Shown: piece by piece, positions 10,638 to 19,108 of the stretch
How positions within the stretch are numbered: position 1 is the stretch's first letter
Layout of the letters: each line of letters opens with the position of its first letter
From: Caryophanon sp036309765
GTDB lineage: Bacteria; Bacillota; Bacilli; Bacillales_A; Planococcaceae
Assembly (NCBI GenBank): GCA_036309765.1
Contig: JAXJTE010000117.1
Span: forward strand, 1 to 32,493
Reading direction: 5' to 3'
Length of the DNA stretch: 32,493 nucleotides
Notes under the pieces: model-generated
The model's database searches: none
What the model was told of the DNA's origin: nothing
Seen by the model: only the letters and a program-made list of their open reading frames with translations
Translations under genes and position numbers: made by a program

Positions 10638-11759
10638 TTATACATACTGTTTCATGAAATTCATAATGTACGTTAATTGCTCCTCCGTCATCCTCGGATG
10701 TATCGGCAACGTCAACGCTTTGTCGTACCAAGCCTCCGCTACTGGACATAGCCCTCGCTCATAGCCAAGATGCGCATAATATGGGTGCCAATATACTGGA
10801 ATATAATGCACATGCACACCGATATTCGCCGCACGCATTTGCTCAAACACGTCCTTACGATTTGCCTGCTCAAGCTTCACCATATATAAATGCCAGCCTG
10901 ATTGCGTGTTTGCTAGCTGATACGGCGTTGTAATGCCTTCGTGATTTGCAAACGCCTCGTCATACTGTTTCGCGATTTGTATACGTTTTTCAATGAAGCT
11001 GTCTAATTTTTTTAGCTGTGACACACCGAGAGCGGCCTGTAAGTCGGTCATGCGATAATTGTAGCCAAGATCGACCATTTCGTAATACCAGTCGCCTTGT
11101 TCTGCGGCATAGTCCGTTTTTTCAATGCCGTGGCTACGGAAGCGAAGTAGCTTTTTGTAATATTCCTCATCGTTCGTCACAATCATGCCACCTTCAGCCG
11201 TTGTCACTGGCTTTACTGGATGGAAGCTAAACATCGTCATATGCGCGGTTTGCCCAACTTTACGCCCTTTATATGTCGCACCAAGTGAATGCGCCCCGTC
11301 CTCGATGACAACTAAATTGTGCTCATTCGCAATCTTCATTATTTCATCAATATCAGCGGGCTGACCTGTGAAATCAACTGGAATGATCGCTTTCGTCTTT
11401 GCTGTAATGTTTTTTCGTACTTCAGCAGGATTAATATTGTACGTTTTTTCATCAATGTCTGCGAACACAACTGTTCCACCGACGTAACGTGCGCAATTCG
11501 CGCTTGCTGCAAACGTAATCGGTGACGTAATGACCTCGTCACCTTTATCGACACCTGCTGCATAGCAAGCTCCGTGAAGCGCTGCTGTACCGTTCGAAAA
11601 TGCCACTGCATATTTTACACCAACATAATCCGCCACAGCACGCTCAAACTCCACAATTTTTGGACCTTGTGTTAAATTTTTAGAACGTAACGTATCGATG
11701 ACTGCTTGAATGTCTTCTTCGTCAATGCTTTGTGTGCCGTATGGGATAAATTCGTTCAT
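10638..11759 (-). CDS. pseC: PseC, UDP-4-amino-4,6-dideoxy-beta-L-AltNAc transaminase
   Basis: This is a 373-residue member of the DegT/DnrJ/EryC1 (AHBA synthase) PLP aminotransferase family. In the pseudaminic acid pathway PseC aminates C4 of the 4-keto sugar made by PseB, using glutamate as the usual amino donor. Visible features are the N-terminal FIPYGTQSIDEEDI, NGTAA at 56-60, the aspartate of VIEDGAHSLGA at 154 and the Schiff-base lysine in FHPVKP (K183). The length is typical. I chose the ATG at 11759 because it overlaps the pseI stop as ATGA and has a GGGAG ribosome-binding site eight bases upstream; a start five codons earlier is less likely. It is the last gene of the operon, followed by the hairpin at 10580-10619. 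A closely related sugar aminotransferase is possible, but the full pse gene set supports PseC. Confidence 0.93.
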   Translation of the reverse strand: MNEFIPYGTQSIDEEDIQAVIDTLRSKNLTQGPKIVEFERAVADYVGVKYAVAFSNGTAALHGACYAAGVDKGDEVITSPITFAASANCARYVGGTVVFADIDEKTYNINPAEVRKNITAKTKAIIPVDFTGQPADIDEIMKIANEHNLVVIEDGAHSLGATYKGRKVGQTAHMTMFSFHPVKPVTTAEGGMIVTNDEEYYKKLLRFRSHGIEKTDYAAEQGDWYYEMVDLGYNYRMTDLQAALGVSQLKKLDSFIEKRIQIAKQYDEAFANHEGITTPYQLANTQSGWHLYMVKLEQANRKDVFEQMRAANIGVHVHYIPVYWHPYYAHLGYERGLCPVAEAWYDKALTLPIHPRMTEEQLTYIMNFMKQYV

Positions 11760-12802
11760 AGCAACAGCTCCCAACTTAATGGCGTACCTTTTTTCGCATC
11801 TTGCTTAATTGCTTTGCCTAGCACTAAGTCATAATACTTCGTCGGCAAACCTAACCCCGGACGCACATTACGTACATTCTGCTCCGTTAATACATCGCCC
11901 GCGAGTAAATCTTCCCCGATATAAAGTGAACGACGGAATACAAGTGAATTATTTTCTGCTTTAGTTGGTCCGTATGTAACGTTTCCTAAGCTTTGCCATG
12001 CACGCTCTGTTTCTTCCACAAGCATTTTCAGCTCATGTGGTTCCATTGAAAACGCTGCATCGACACCACCGTCTGCACGTGATGTTGTGAAATGCTTTTC
12101 AATCACTGTTGCGCCGAGTGTTACCGCTGCAACCGATACACCGACACCCATCGTATGATCCGATAAGCCGATTTCTGTTTGAAACAGCTCCCGCATATGT
12201 GGAATCGTCGCAATGTTCGAGTTTGCCGGTGTGGCAGGATATGTGCTTGTGCATTTTAATAAAATGAGCTGGTCATTTCCTTCTGCTCGGAATGCACGTA
12301 CCGCTTCGTCTATTTCTGCTGCTGTTGCCATACCTGTTGAAATAATCGTCGGCTTGCCAGTGCGTGCTACTTTACGAATAAGTGGTAAATCAACGTTTTC
12401 AAATGATGCAATTTTGTAAGCAGGTACGTTTAACGTTTCTAAAAAATCAACAGCTGTTTCATCAAATGGTGAGCTAAATGCTAACATGCCAAGCTCTGCT
12501 GCTTTATTAAAAATCGCTTCATGCCATTCCCACGGCGTGTATGCTTCTTTATATAAATTGTACAGTGAGTTCCCTTTCCAAAGGTTCGCATCATCTTGAA
12601 TGAAAAACTCACCTGTATGTACGTCAAGTGTAATCGTATCCGGCGTGTACGTTTGTAGCTTTAATGCATCGACACCCGCTTCAGCCGCAAGCTCGACTAA
12701 ATGTAGTGCGCGCTCTAGCGATTGATTATGGTTGCCCGACATTTCTGCAATAATAAAAGGCTTCGCATGTCGCCCAATTTCTTTTTGTCCAATTTTAATC
12801 AT
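11756..12802 (-). CDS. pseI: PseI, pseudaminic acid synthase
   Basis: This 348-residue protein is NeuB/SpsE-like. It condenses 2,4-diacetamido-2,4,6-trideoxy-L-altrose with phosphoenolpyruvate to give pseudaminic acid. The N-terminal TIM-barrel starts with IIAEMSGNHNQ (18-27) and has LKLQTYTPDTITLD (48-60), the hallmark of nonulosonate synthases. The C-terminal 60 or so residues form the SAF (antifreeze-like) domain, ending around NVRPGLGLPTKYYDLVLGK. The start at 12802 overlaps the pseG stop as ATGA and has a GGAG site eight bases upstream; an upstream in-frame start at 12832 would overlap pseG by about 30 bases and lacks support. Legionaminic or sialic acid synthase are the alternatives, but the PseB/PseC/PseG neighbours fit pseudaminic acid. 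Confidence 0.93.
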   Translation of the reverse strand: MIKIGQKEIGRHAKPFIIAEMSGNHNQSLERALHLVELAAEAGVDALKLQTYTPDTITLDVHTGEFFIQDDANLWKGNSLYNLYKEAYTPWEWHEAIFNKAAELGMLAFSSPFDETAVDFLETLNVPAYKIASFENVDLPLIRKVARTGKPTIISTGMATAAEIDEAVRAFRAEGNDQLILLKCTSTYPATPANSNIATIPHMRELFQTEIGLSDHTMGVGVSVAAVTLGATVIEKHFTTSRADGGVDAAFSMEPHELKMLVEETERAWQSLGNVTYGPTKAENNSLVFRRSLYIGEDLLAGDVLTEQNVRNVRPGLGLPTKYYDLVLGKAIKQDAKKGTPLSWELLL

Positions 12803-13755
12803 GTTATCAGCTCCAACAGTTGATGACACCAAGCATTCGGCCGATCCGTAGCAGTGAGATTTAATCCTTTTTCACTCATCTGCCCTACAGTAATATGTTG
12901 TAGTAGCTGTGCATACGTTTCTGCCGTTACGTGCTCGTGCCATCCTAAATTAATCGTAACTTGTAGCTTATGTGCTAAAGTCGTCGTATCTCTTTGATTA
13001 TCGGCAACGATGGTCGAACTTGAAGGTAACCCGACGTAGCAGCGTTCCCAAAGCGTTGCCCCACCTGCACCTACCGCAAAATCAGCCTGAAGCATAAGAG
13101 CTGCCATATAATCAATTTGACAATGATAATGATACGCTCGCTCACGACAAATCTTTGCAATTTGCTCTTTCACCGGATTCCCATTACCAACGACGACATC
13201 GACATGTACAAAATGATAGTGTTTTAGCGCTTCTAGCACCTTCATCGTTTCATTTGTTGGATCCGTTCCACCCATAAACACAAGCAATCGCTCAACTATT
13301 TTGTTACGCGTCGCAAGCTTTTCACGCGCATCGATAAACTCATCGCGCATCATTAAATATTTGGGTCCAAGCAGTTTTACGCAATGTGTAGGCACAAGCC
13401 CGTCATAGCGCGTTGCAAAATGTGGCACAACGTTTTGATCAAGTAACAAGTCGCAATCGTGCTTGCGCGCTAAATCATCTATTACAGCAAGCTTTTTCGT
13501 AAACGGTCGAATGCTTCGCTCCCACTCACTTCCTAACCCGTAATGATCGACGATGTAAAGCTGTGCGTGCTCCGCTTCTTCAATACAACGGAAACCTTGC
13601 TGCATCACGTAATCAATTAAATGCCCTTCTAATCGTTCCATCCAAAATGCAACGTCACAGCCTGCTGCTCGTAGCTTGTTCGCTATTGTTAAACAACGCA
13701 TAACGTGACCGCTACCAAAATCTACAGAAGCATCTGCTCGAATAACTACATTCAT
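12799..13755 (-). CDS. pseG: PseG, UDP-2,4-diacetamido-2,4,6-trideoxy-beta-L-altropyranose hydrolase
   Basis: This 318-residue GT-B-fold sugar-nucleotide hydrolase removes UDP from the product of PseH to release the free altrose derivative for PseI. The N-terminal IRADAS and the loop GSGHVMRC (from residue 14) are diagnostic. His17 in that loop corresponds to the catalytic histidine known for the Campylobacter jejuni enzyme. Further signatures are DDLARKHDCDLLLDQN and the C-terminal FAVGAGGATLWERCYVGLPS nucleotide-binding segment. It begins directly after the pseF stop (TAA then ATG, no gap) and overlaps pseI by four bases. Confidence 0.93.
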   Translation of the reverse strand: MNVVIRADASVDFGSGHVMRCLTIANKLRAAGCDVAFWMERLEGHLIDYVMQQGFRCIEEAEHAQLYIVDHYGLGSEWERSIRPFTKKLAVIDDLARKHDCDLLLDQNVVPHFATRYDGLVPTHCVKLLGPKYLMMRDEFIDAREKLATRNKIVERLLVFMGGTDPTNETMKVLEALKHYHFVHVDVVVGNGNPVKEQIAKICRERAYHYHCQIDYMAALMLQADFAVGAGGATLWERCYVGLPSSSTIVADNQRDTTTLAHKLQVTINLGWHEHVTAETYAQLLQHITVGQMSEKGLNLTATDRPNAWCHQLLELIT

Positions 13756-14478
13756 TTATATCACCGGCTTTTGCTCAATATGTGCATTAATACTCGCAAC
13801 TTCAGGCGTTTCCTGTAAATATCGAATAATATCAACACTTGAAACGAGTGGATCATTAAAATGCTCTGCTACTTTTGCTAGCATATCGTAATCTTCCTCT
13901 GTATCAAGCGTAATACGTAATTCAGGTACTTGACGATTGCTCGGCACTGTATACGTTACCGACTCAAATTGCTCGCTGTACTCGTATGCATAATACGTCA
14001 CATGCTCGCGATGACGCGACTCTTTGCCAACTTCATGAATTTTCAGTAATGCTTCGTATGAAATGAGTTCTACTGCCAACCCACGTGGTAACTCGCCTTG
14101 CAATAACACAATATCTTTTCGTTCATGTGCCATTAGCTCAACGATTTCAGATGCCATTTCATAATCGACAAACGGGCAATCTGACGTTACACGCATAACA
14201 TAATCCGGCTCATATTGTTTCGCGCATTGCACGTAACGATCTAATACGTCCTCCTCTGAGCCTCGGAAGTACGCTACCTGATGCTCTTCGCACCACTCCG
14301 CAATTGCATCGTCTTGTGGCAAATCACTCGTTGCAATAATAACCTCGTCAACACCTTGAATTGCACGACAACGAGCGATGTCATAGCTTAATACGTCCGT
14401 ATCACCAAGTCGCTTCAACACTTTTGCAGGTAAACGTGATGAACCGACGCGGGCTTGAATAATAGCAATCACTTTCAT
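13756..14478 (-). CDS. pseF: PseF-type CMP-nonulosonate cytidylyltransferase (SpsF-like)
   Basis: This 240-residue CTP-transferase-family protein would activate pseudaminic acid with CTP to CMP-Pse, the donor used by Maf transferases. The N-terminus IIQARVGSSRLPAKVL fits the ARxGSxRxPxK nucleotide-binding signature. It is followed by VIIATSDLPQDDAI, a GSEEDVLDRY motif and VMRVTSDCPFVD, as in SpsF-type proteins. The ATG at 14478 overlaps the stop of the upstream GNAT gene as ATGA; the open frame extends 17 codons further upstream but that part reads as the other gene. The SpsF-like sequence differs from the shorter PseF of Campylobacter and Helicobacter, so the exact sugar specificity is inferred from the operon. 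Confidence 0.85.
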   Translation of the reverse strand: MKVIAIIQARVGSSRLPAKVLKRLGDTDVLSYDIARCRAIQGVDEVIIATSDLPQDDAIAEWCEEHQVAYFRGSEEDVLDRYVQCAKQYEPDYVMRVTSDCPFVDYEMASEIVELMAHERKDIVLLQGELPRGLAVELISYEALLKIHEVGKESRHREHVTYYAYEYSEQFESVTYTVPSNRQVPELRITLDTEEDYDMLAKVAEHFNDPLVSSVDIIRYLQETPEVASINAHIEQKPVI

Positions 14479-15011
14479 TTTGATACCTCCGCAACGTATT
14501 TTTGATATTTTTGTCCGGCTACTGCCCAACGCGCTTTCGTCATCTCAAACATATATACATCATGCCATGTACCATTTTTAACAATATGATGCTCGAGCAC
14601 ACCGACTTCGCGAGCACCTTGTTTCACATGAAGTTTGCGAACACCTTCATTAATGTCCATTACTTCTCCATTTAGCTTTTCCAAACCTAGCTCGTTAAAT
14701 GCATAATTGTACATATAGGGACCTAAAAATCCTGCAAGCATCGCATACTTCATATTTCCAATATAAAAATTCCATGTTGCTCGCTTGTGTGTCCAATTTA
14801 TATTTGTTAACGAAATAAAGCCAATGTATTCGTCACGATATTCCATGATGAAATATTGTCCCGTTCGATCAGCTTTTATACGTTCGAGCCATTTATATTG
14901 TTGCTCTAAATTATACTCAATATCGGTGTACATAAACTGTGTCACTTGCTCACTTGTACGCCAATCTAATATTTGCTGTAAATGTACTTCTTCTATAAGT
15001 AACCATTTCAT
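14475..15011 (-). CDS. pseH: PseH-like GNAT sugar N-acyltransferase (intact copy)
   Basis: This 178-residue GNAT-fold protein is of the PseH type. PseH N-acetylates the 4-amino group of UDP-4-amino-4,6-dideoxy-L-AltNAc using acetyl-CoA. Visible features are ILDWRTSEQVTQFMYTDI near the N-terminus, which is typical of PseH, the central sheet YIGFISLTNINWTHKRATWNFYIG and the GNAT NEGVRKLHVKQGAREVG segment. The ATG at 15011 overlaps the stop of the LuxC-like gene as ATGA, with a modest GAGGGAAG site upstream. A second PseH-like gene of almost identical length lies in the same operon but is interrupted by two IS elements (18893-22570). Whether this copy uses acetyl-CoA or an acyl donor made by the neighbouring acyl genes cannot be read from the sequence. 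Confidence 0.85.
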   Translation of the reverse strand: MKWLLIEEVHLQQILDWRTSEQVTQFMYTDIEYNLEQQYKWLERIKADRTGQYFIMEYRDEYIGFISLTNINWTHKRATWNFYIGNMKYAMLAGFLGPYMYNYAFNELGLEKLNGEVMDINEGVRKLHVKQGAREVGVLEHHIVKNGTWHDVYMFEMTKARWAVAGQKYQKYVAEVSK

Positions 15012-16177
15012 AAAATCACAACTTCCCTCGTAAACGATGTTAAAAAACTTTGTCCGTCCCATATACCATTGAAATCTAATGCCTGACCAACAGGTACAAT
15101 ACGGTCAATGCCTCGTGTTTGAATATGTGTAACGAACTCGTGTAATTGCTCGTTCGTAAAGCCGTAATACGCGATTGTTTGGTCTTTATCAATGAACAAT
15201 TTCGCCGCTTCATCTAACGCTTTTACATGACATTCATAAAACAAACCACCACCACAATGCAGTTCACGCGCATTTGCTGGCATATTGGCTACATGTACAC
15301 GCGAAAAATACGTCGTCGGTGCTACCGCTTCAACGTACAGCTCAGCAGCTAACTGCAAGCTCGTCGTATATTTCAACACTTGCGTTGCAGCTAATAGCTC
15401 ATATTGTTTTTGCTGCACTTTTTGTTCAAGCTTACGCCAAAATGCTTCAACAGATACTCCTTGCCAAATAACTAAACGCGGCGACGAGCATGCTAACTGG
15501 TCGAACCAAAACACATCATTGTAAAATCGCTCGACTAACGCATCAAGCTCTATTTCTGTTAATGCCGATACCGCTTCACTGTTTAACAATGCTATCGAAA
15601 AACGATCTGGAAATGCTAGTTCATTCGCCATTGGTGCAAGCGGAATGCGTCGAACCGCTTCAATTGTCGCATCGCCTCCCCAAATAACGCGCGTATGACA
15701 AGCTTGACTTAATACATTCCCTGCTTCCTCATCATGCCCGTACGTACAAATCATCGTACGCTCGCCAATTGCTGGAAACTGCGGTAGTATGTCTAAAATG
15801 ACTTGCAAGACGTCGTTTACTTCTGCCTTACTCGATAAACGAATAATATTTTTGTTCCCCGCAAACAACGAAAGCATCCATGAATATACAAAAATCGTAT
15901 CGACATTCGACGGTGCAATATGAAACACGATACCACGCGGACACACGAGCTTCCCTGCCTGTTGCTGTTCAAATTGCTGCTTCATCGCTTTCACATTTGC
16001 CTTTCGTAGCCAATAGCCAAGTGCCACGACTTCTGGCATGTGACGCATTTGTAAAAAACGTTTCGATAAGCTTTGCGTAAACTGCAGTATATCTTCGCTA
16101 AAAGGTGATTGTAATCGTTGCGTTTGAAGTTGTGCTAACGCTTCATCAAAATTGCGCTGTGGCCAAAATAATTTCAT
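15008..16177 (-). CDS. LuxC-family acyl-thioester reductase
   Basis: This 389-residue protein belongs to the LuxC/aldehyde-dehydrogenase-like family, which reduces an activated acyl group to the aldehyde with NADPH through an enzyme-bound thioester. Key segments are HIAPSNVDTIFVYSW (86-100), WGGDATIEAVRRIPL (166-180) and WFDQLACSSPRLVIW, in which Cys230 sits at the position of the acylated active-site cysteine of LuxC. It is shorter than bioluminescence LuxC proteins (about 480 residues). Its start overlaps the stop of the LuxE-like gene as ATGA behind a strong AGGAGGG site. No luciferase genes are nearby, so light production is not indicated. Placed beside a PseH-like transferase, it probably helps make or modify an acyl group for the flagellar glycan; the actual substrate is unknown. 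Confidence 0.82.
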   Translation of the reverse strand: MKLFWPQRNFDEALAQLQTQRLQSPFSEDILQFTQSLSKRFLQMRHMPEVVALGYWLRKANVKAMKQQFEQQQAGKLVCPRGIVFHIAPSNVDTIFVYSWMLSLFAGNKNIIRLSSKAEVNDVLQVILDILPQFPAIGERTMICTYGHDEEAGNVLSQACHTRVIWGGDATIEAVRRIPLAPMANELAFPDRFSIALLNSEAVSALTEIELDALVERFYNDVFWFDQLACSSPRLVIWQGVSVEAFWRKLEQKVQQKQYELLAATQVLKYTTSLQLAAELYVEAVAPTTYFSRVHVANMPANARELHCGGGLFYECHVKALDEAAKLFIDKDQTIAYYGFTNEQLHEFVTHIQTRGIDRIVPVGQALDFNGIWDGQSFLTSFTREVVIL

Positions 16178-17235
16178 CGTGTCTTCCCTCCTTGAAACGT
16201 ATCACTACAGCCACGTAGCTCCGCCTTTGGAATGCGCCCCGCTACCGTGAAATATTTGCCCTTCCAGCCACATGTGCAATTATCAACACCATGAATCGTC
16301 CCGACATCCTCTGTTAATAACGAATGCCCTGGATAGCTTTCGGGTAGCTCACTCATTACTTGAATGAGCCCTTGCTCTCCATGTGGAAGTGGCGCAAATG
16401 TAATCGGATCTCGTACAATGATGTCCGCAAATTGTGGGGCATGTAAATAGCCTGCGCTACACTCGACAAAAATCGAGCCAACTTGTTCCACCATGCCGTA
16501 ATAATTGTGCACTTCTTGAATACCGAGTTGCTCGCGTAATAAACGATTAAACGTTTGCGCATCGACCGCTTCGTCCTTTAGCTTTTTCCAGCCGCCACCA
16601 TGAATGAGCACACTATCTCCAAAGTCGAGCGAGATTCCTTTGTCTCGCGCTTCTTTGTACACGTACTGCCAAATCATAAACGTAAAGCCAAACAACAAAA
16701 TACGCTGCCCTTCGTATTCCTTTAAATACGCTTGAAGCCCTTCGATATCGAGCGTCATATCATCGTGCAACGCATAAAAATGCTTGCGCCCAAAATTCGA
16801 AAAGCCTAAAATTCCTGCTCCGCGTGCACTAAATGATTTCCGATCCTTCAACACCGATTTCGTATCTAAAATAATCATCGGCAACCGCTTGCCACCTAAA
16901 ATCGGCTTCATAACCTCTACTAACGTTTTCGTTTGCTTCACCGATGTCTCTTTATTTAAATAAATTTTTGATACTGCCTGACCCGTCGTACCGCTTGACG
17001 TTAATACTTTCACAACGTCCTCATCAGCAATCGATTTTAAATCCATTAACTTAAATAACTGCACCGGTAAAAACGGGACATCTTCCATACGAGATGCCGT
17101 TACCGCACCGCCGCTTTTTTCAATCATCGCTCGGTACGGCGCACATTGCTCCATATGCCACGCCGTTAGCTCATTTAACTTCGCTAACAGCTGCTGTTCC
17201 TTTTCTACTTGCTCTAAATGATAGGGCACTGTCAT
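16174..17235 (-). CDS. LuxE-family acyl-protein synthetase
   Basis: This 353-residue adenylating protein is LuxE-like. LuxE activates a free acid with ATP and passes the acyl group to the LuxC cysteine. Visible are the phosphate-binding loop LTSSGTTGQAVSKI (from residue 79), IHGGGWKKLKDEA (from 211), YYGMVEQVGS (from 245), a Cys-rich CTCGWKG near 320 and GRIPKAELRG near 333, which resembles the hinge of adenylate-forming enzymes. The start is the ATG at 17235. It overlaps the ligase stop as ATGA and has AAAGGAG eight bases upstream; a TTG two codons earlier is possible but worse placed. It is followed by the LuxC-like gene with another ATGA overlap, consistent with a two-protein complex. Confidence 0.82.
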   Translation of the reverse strand: MTVPYHLEQVEKEQQLLAKLNELTAWHMEQCAPYRAMIEKSGGAVTASRMEDVPFLPVQLFKLMDLKSIADEDVVKVLTSSGTTGQAVSKIYLNKETSVKQTKTLVEVMKPILGGKRLPMIILDTKSVLKDRKSFSARGAGILGFSNFGRKHFYALHDDMTLDIEGLQAYLKEYEGQRILLFGFTFMIWQYVYKEARDKGISLDFGDSVLIHGGGWKKLKDEAVDAQTFNRLLREQLGIQEVHNYYGMVEQVGSIFVECSAGYLHAPQFADIIVRDPITFAPLPHGEQGLIQVMSELPESYPGHSLLTEDVGTIHGVDNCTCGWKGKYFTVAGRIPKAELRGCSDTFQGGKTR

Positions 17236-18545
17236 AAACAAAGCTCCTTTAATGTCATATAATCCGTTTTGCCATTCGCAAAATGAGGAATCGGCAGCAC
17301 CTTTACTTTATACGCTGTTTTATGCAAATGGTACAGCGCTTCAATTTCTGCCTTCACCGCCTCCACATATTCCTCTTGCTCAATCGCTACAATTAATTTA
17401 TCGTCCGAACCGGTACACGCTAAAGGAATATGGAACTTCGATTCAAGCTTTTTCTCGACATCATCTAAATTAATACGTAGCCCAAACAGTTTGATGAAGC
17501 GCTTTAGACGACCGGTAATCGTAAAATAACCGTCCTCATCAACAGTCGCCGTATCACCTGTATGCAACACGCCGTTCATTTCATCACCTTTTGCTAAATC
17601 GGCTAAGCACTCCGCATAGCCCATCATAACATTCGGCCCGCTATACACGAGCTCATCATCGACGATCGACAGCTCCCCACCAGGTACAGCAATGCCAATC
17701 GTTCCTGCCTTCTCGAGCACTTGGTCATACGGAATATACGAAATACGCGGTGCTGCTTCCGTTTGCCCATACATAACATAAAATCGCTTATCATTCGCAA
17801 GTGCCCATTCACCAAAATGACGCACGAGCTTTTCATTTAAACGCCCACCTGCTTGCGTTAATGTTTTTAAATGTGGTAAATCCATCTTCGTCAAACCGAT
17901 GCGCTGCAACATTTGGTACGTAAACGGTACACCCGCAATCGATGTCGCGCGCTGTTCCTTTACAAATTCCCAAAACGATTTTTCTAGTACACTTTCATCC
18001 GTTAATAAAATCGTCGCACCGGCAAGCAAATGACTATTTACAATCGACATACCATATGAATACGACAACGGCAAATTCATTACAGCACGTTCGTTTTCAT
18101 CAATTTCAAGATACTCAACAATCGACTGTGCATTGCTGCGTAAATTTTCATACGATAAACGGACGAACTTTTGTGAGCCAGTTGTTCCCGACGTACTTAA
18201 TAGTAACGCTAAATCATCATGAATCATCATGTTTACATCTTTTTCGCGTATAAGCTTTTCATCGTCTTGTACATAGCCATCATAGCCCTCTAAACCAACA
18301 ATCCATTTCGGTTCATACTGTATAATAATCCGCTGTAACAACTCTGTATTCATATCAGCTGCTAATAGCATCACCGCATGACCGCTTGCAAGTGCCGATA
18401 CGTATGCACGTAACGTCGATATTGTGTTATCGCATACAATTAACACAATTTGCTTTTGCTTGCTCTCAAATATCATCGTTTGTAGCTGCTTCACTGATAT
18501 TGCTTGATTGTTCGTTTGAATTATTCCTTTATCCTGCCAAAACAT
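17232..18545 (-). CDS. AMP-dependent acyl-CoA/acyl-ACP ligase (ANL superfamily)
   Basis: This 437-residue adenylate-forming ligase carries the standard core motifs: LLSTSGTTGSQKFV (from 115), MYGQTEAAPR (258-267), HTGDTATVDEDGYF (from 328), GRLKRFIKLFGLRINLDDVE (345-364) and the C-terminal catalytic lysine in NGKTDY (K426). It would activate a carboxylic acid as acyl-AMP and load it onto a thiol. The acyl carrier protein encoded just upstream is the natural partner. The ATG at 18545 has a GGAGGGG site; in-frame ATGs further upstream lie in the ACP tail or in the ribosome-binding site itself. A hairpin lies in the 52-base gap after the ACP gene. The chain length of the acid is unknown. Confidence 0.88.
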   Translation of the reverse strand: MFWQDKGIIQTNNQAISVKQLQTMIFESKQKQIVLIVCDNTISTLRAYVSALASGHAVMLLAADMNTELLQRIIIQYEPKWIVGLEGYDGYVQDDEKLIREKDVNMMIHDDLALLLSTSGTTGSQKFVRLSYENLRSNAQSIVEYLEIDENERAVMNLPLSYSYGMSIVNSHLLAGATILLTDESVLEKSFWEFVKEQRATSIAGVPFTYQMLQRIGLTKMDLPHLKTLTQAGGRLNEKLVRHFGEWALANDKRFYVMYGQTEAAPRISYIPYDQVLEKAGTIGIAVPGGELSIVDDELVYSGPNVMMGYAECLADLAKGDEMNGVLHTGDTATVDEDGYFTITGRLKRFIKLFGLRINLDDVEKKLESKFHIPLACTGSDDKLIVAIEQEEYVEAVKAEIEALYHLHKTAYKVKVLPIPHFANGKTDYMTLKELCL

Positions 18546-18568
18546 AAACGTCCCCTCCATACAGAAAA

Positions 18569-18591
18569 GGGTGTGATCATGTACCACACCC
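18569..18591 (-). terminator. Hairpin between ACP and ligase genes, possible partial terminator
   Basis: A perfect 7-bp stem (GGGTGTG with CACACCC) surrounds a 9-base loop. Read on the minus strand, it is followed by TTTTCT. It starts seven bases after the ACP stop codon. A weak terminator or RNA-stabilising hairpin here would leave more ACP than ligase transcript; this is inference. Confidence 0.4.
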
Positions 18592-18597
18592 CTCCTC

Positions 18598-18837
18598 TTA
18601 AAATTCAATATCGTATTTTGTTAAAATTTCTTTCGCTTTTGCAAACGTGCTCATATCTAACACATCATCCGTGTCGAGCATCGTATCAAATGCATCATCA
18701 ATTTCTGAAATGAGTGCCATATGTGCAATTGAATCCCACTCTGGAATTGAATTATACGTTAATTCATCTGTCACAACAGATTCTTCAATTCCTAATGCTT
18801 CTGCGAAAATTGCGCGTAATTTTTGTTCATTATTCAT
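18598..18837 (-). CDS. Acyl carrier protein
   Basis: This 79-residue acidic protein has the ACP four-helix pattern. The phosphopantetheine attachment serine is Ser36 in PEWDSIAHMALI; the usual DSL is DSI here. Glu and Asp are abundant and isoleucine/leucine/alanine heptads fit the helices. The start ATG at 18837 has only a weak ribosome-binding site (TAGGTAGG). It is not the housekeeping AcpP (no DSLD motif) but a dedicated carrier, as found in secondary or glycan loci. The next gene is the acyl ligase, which probably loads it, and the gene upstream was an acyltransferase before two IS elements broke it. Confidence 0.9.
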   Translation of the reverse strand: MNNEQKLRAIFAEALGIEESVVTDELTYNSIPEWDSIAHMALISEIDDAFDTMLDTDDVLDMSTFAKAKEILTKYDIEF

Positions 18838-19108
18838 TGTATGATACCTACCTATCGTTTCTATGTGTTATTTATCGGTATTGTCTATATTATTATAAAG
18901 CAAATGGCGCGCGAAGTTTATGAAACTTTGTACAATTTTCTTTCCAATTTGTCGCCAGTAGCTCAAAATACTCTACATCGTGATAACGACCATATTTAAA
19001 AATGTGCTCCTTAAATGTGCCTACATGATTGAAGCCATAATGCTTATGCATTTTCATCATACCATCATTGCCTTCCATCACTTCTGCATAGATTTTATTA
19101 TACCCAAG

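Noticed and set aside
14475..18608. A bioluminescence (lux) operon suggested by LuxC- and LuxE-like proteins
   Set aside because: There is no LuxA/LuxB luciferase and no LuxD. The genes are coupled to pse genes, so a glycan or acyl role fits better.
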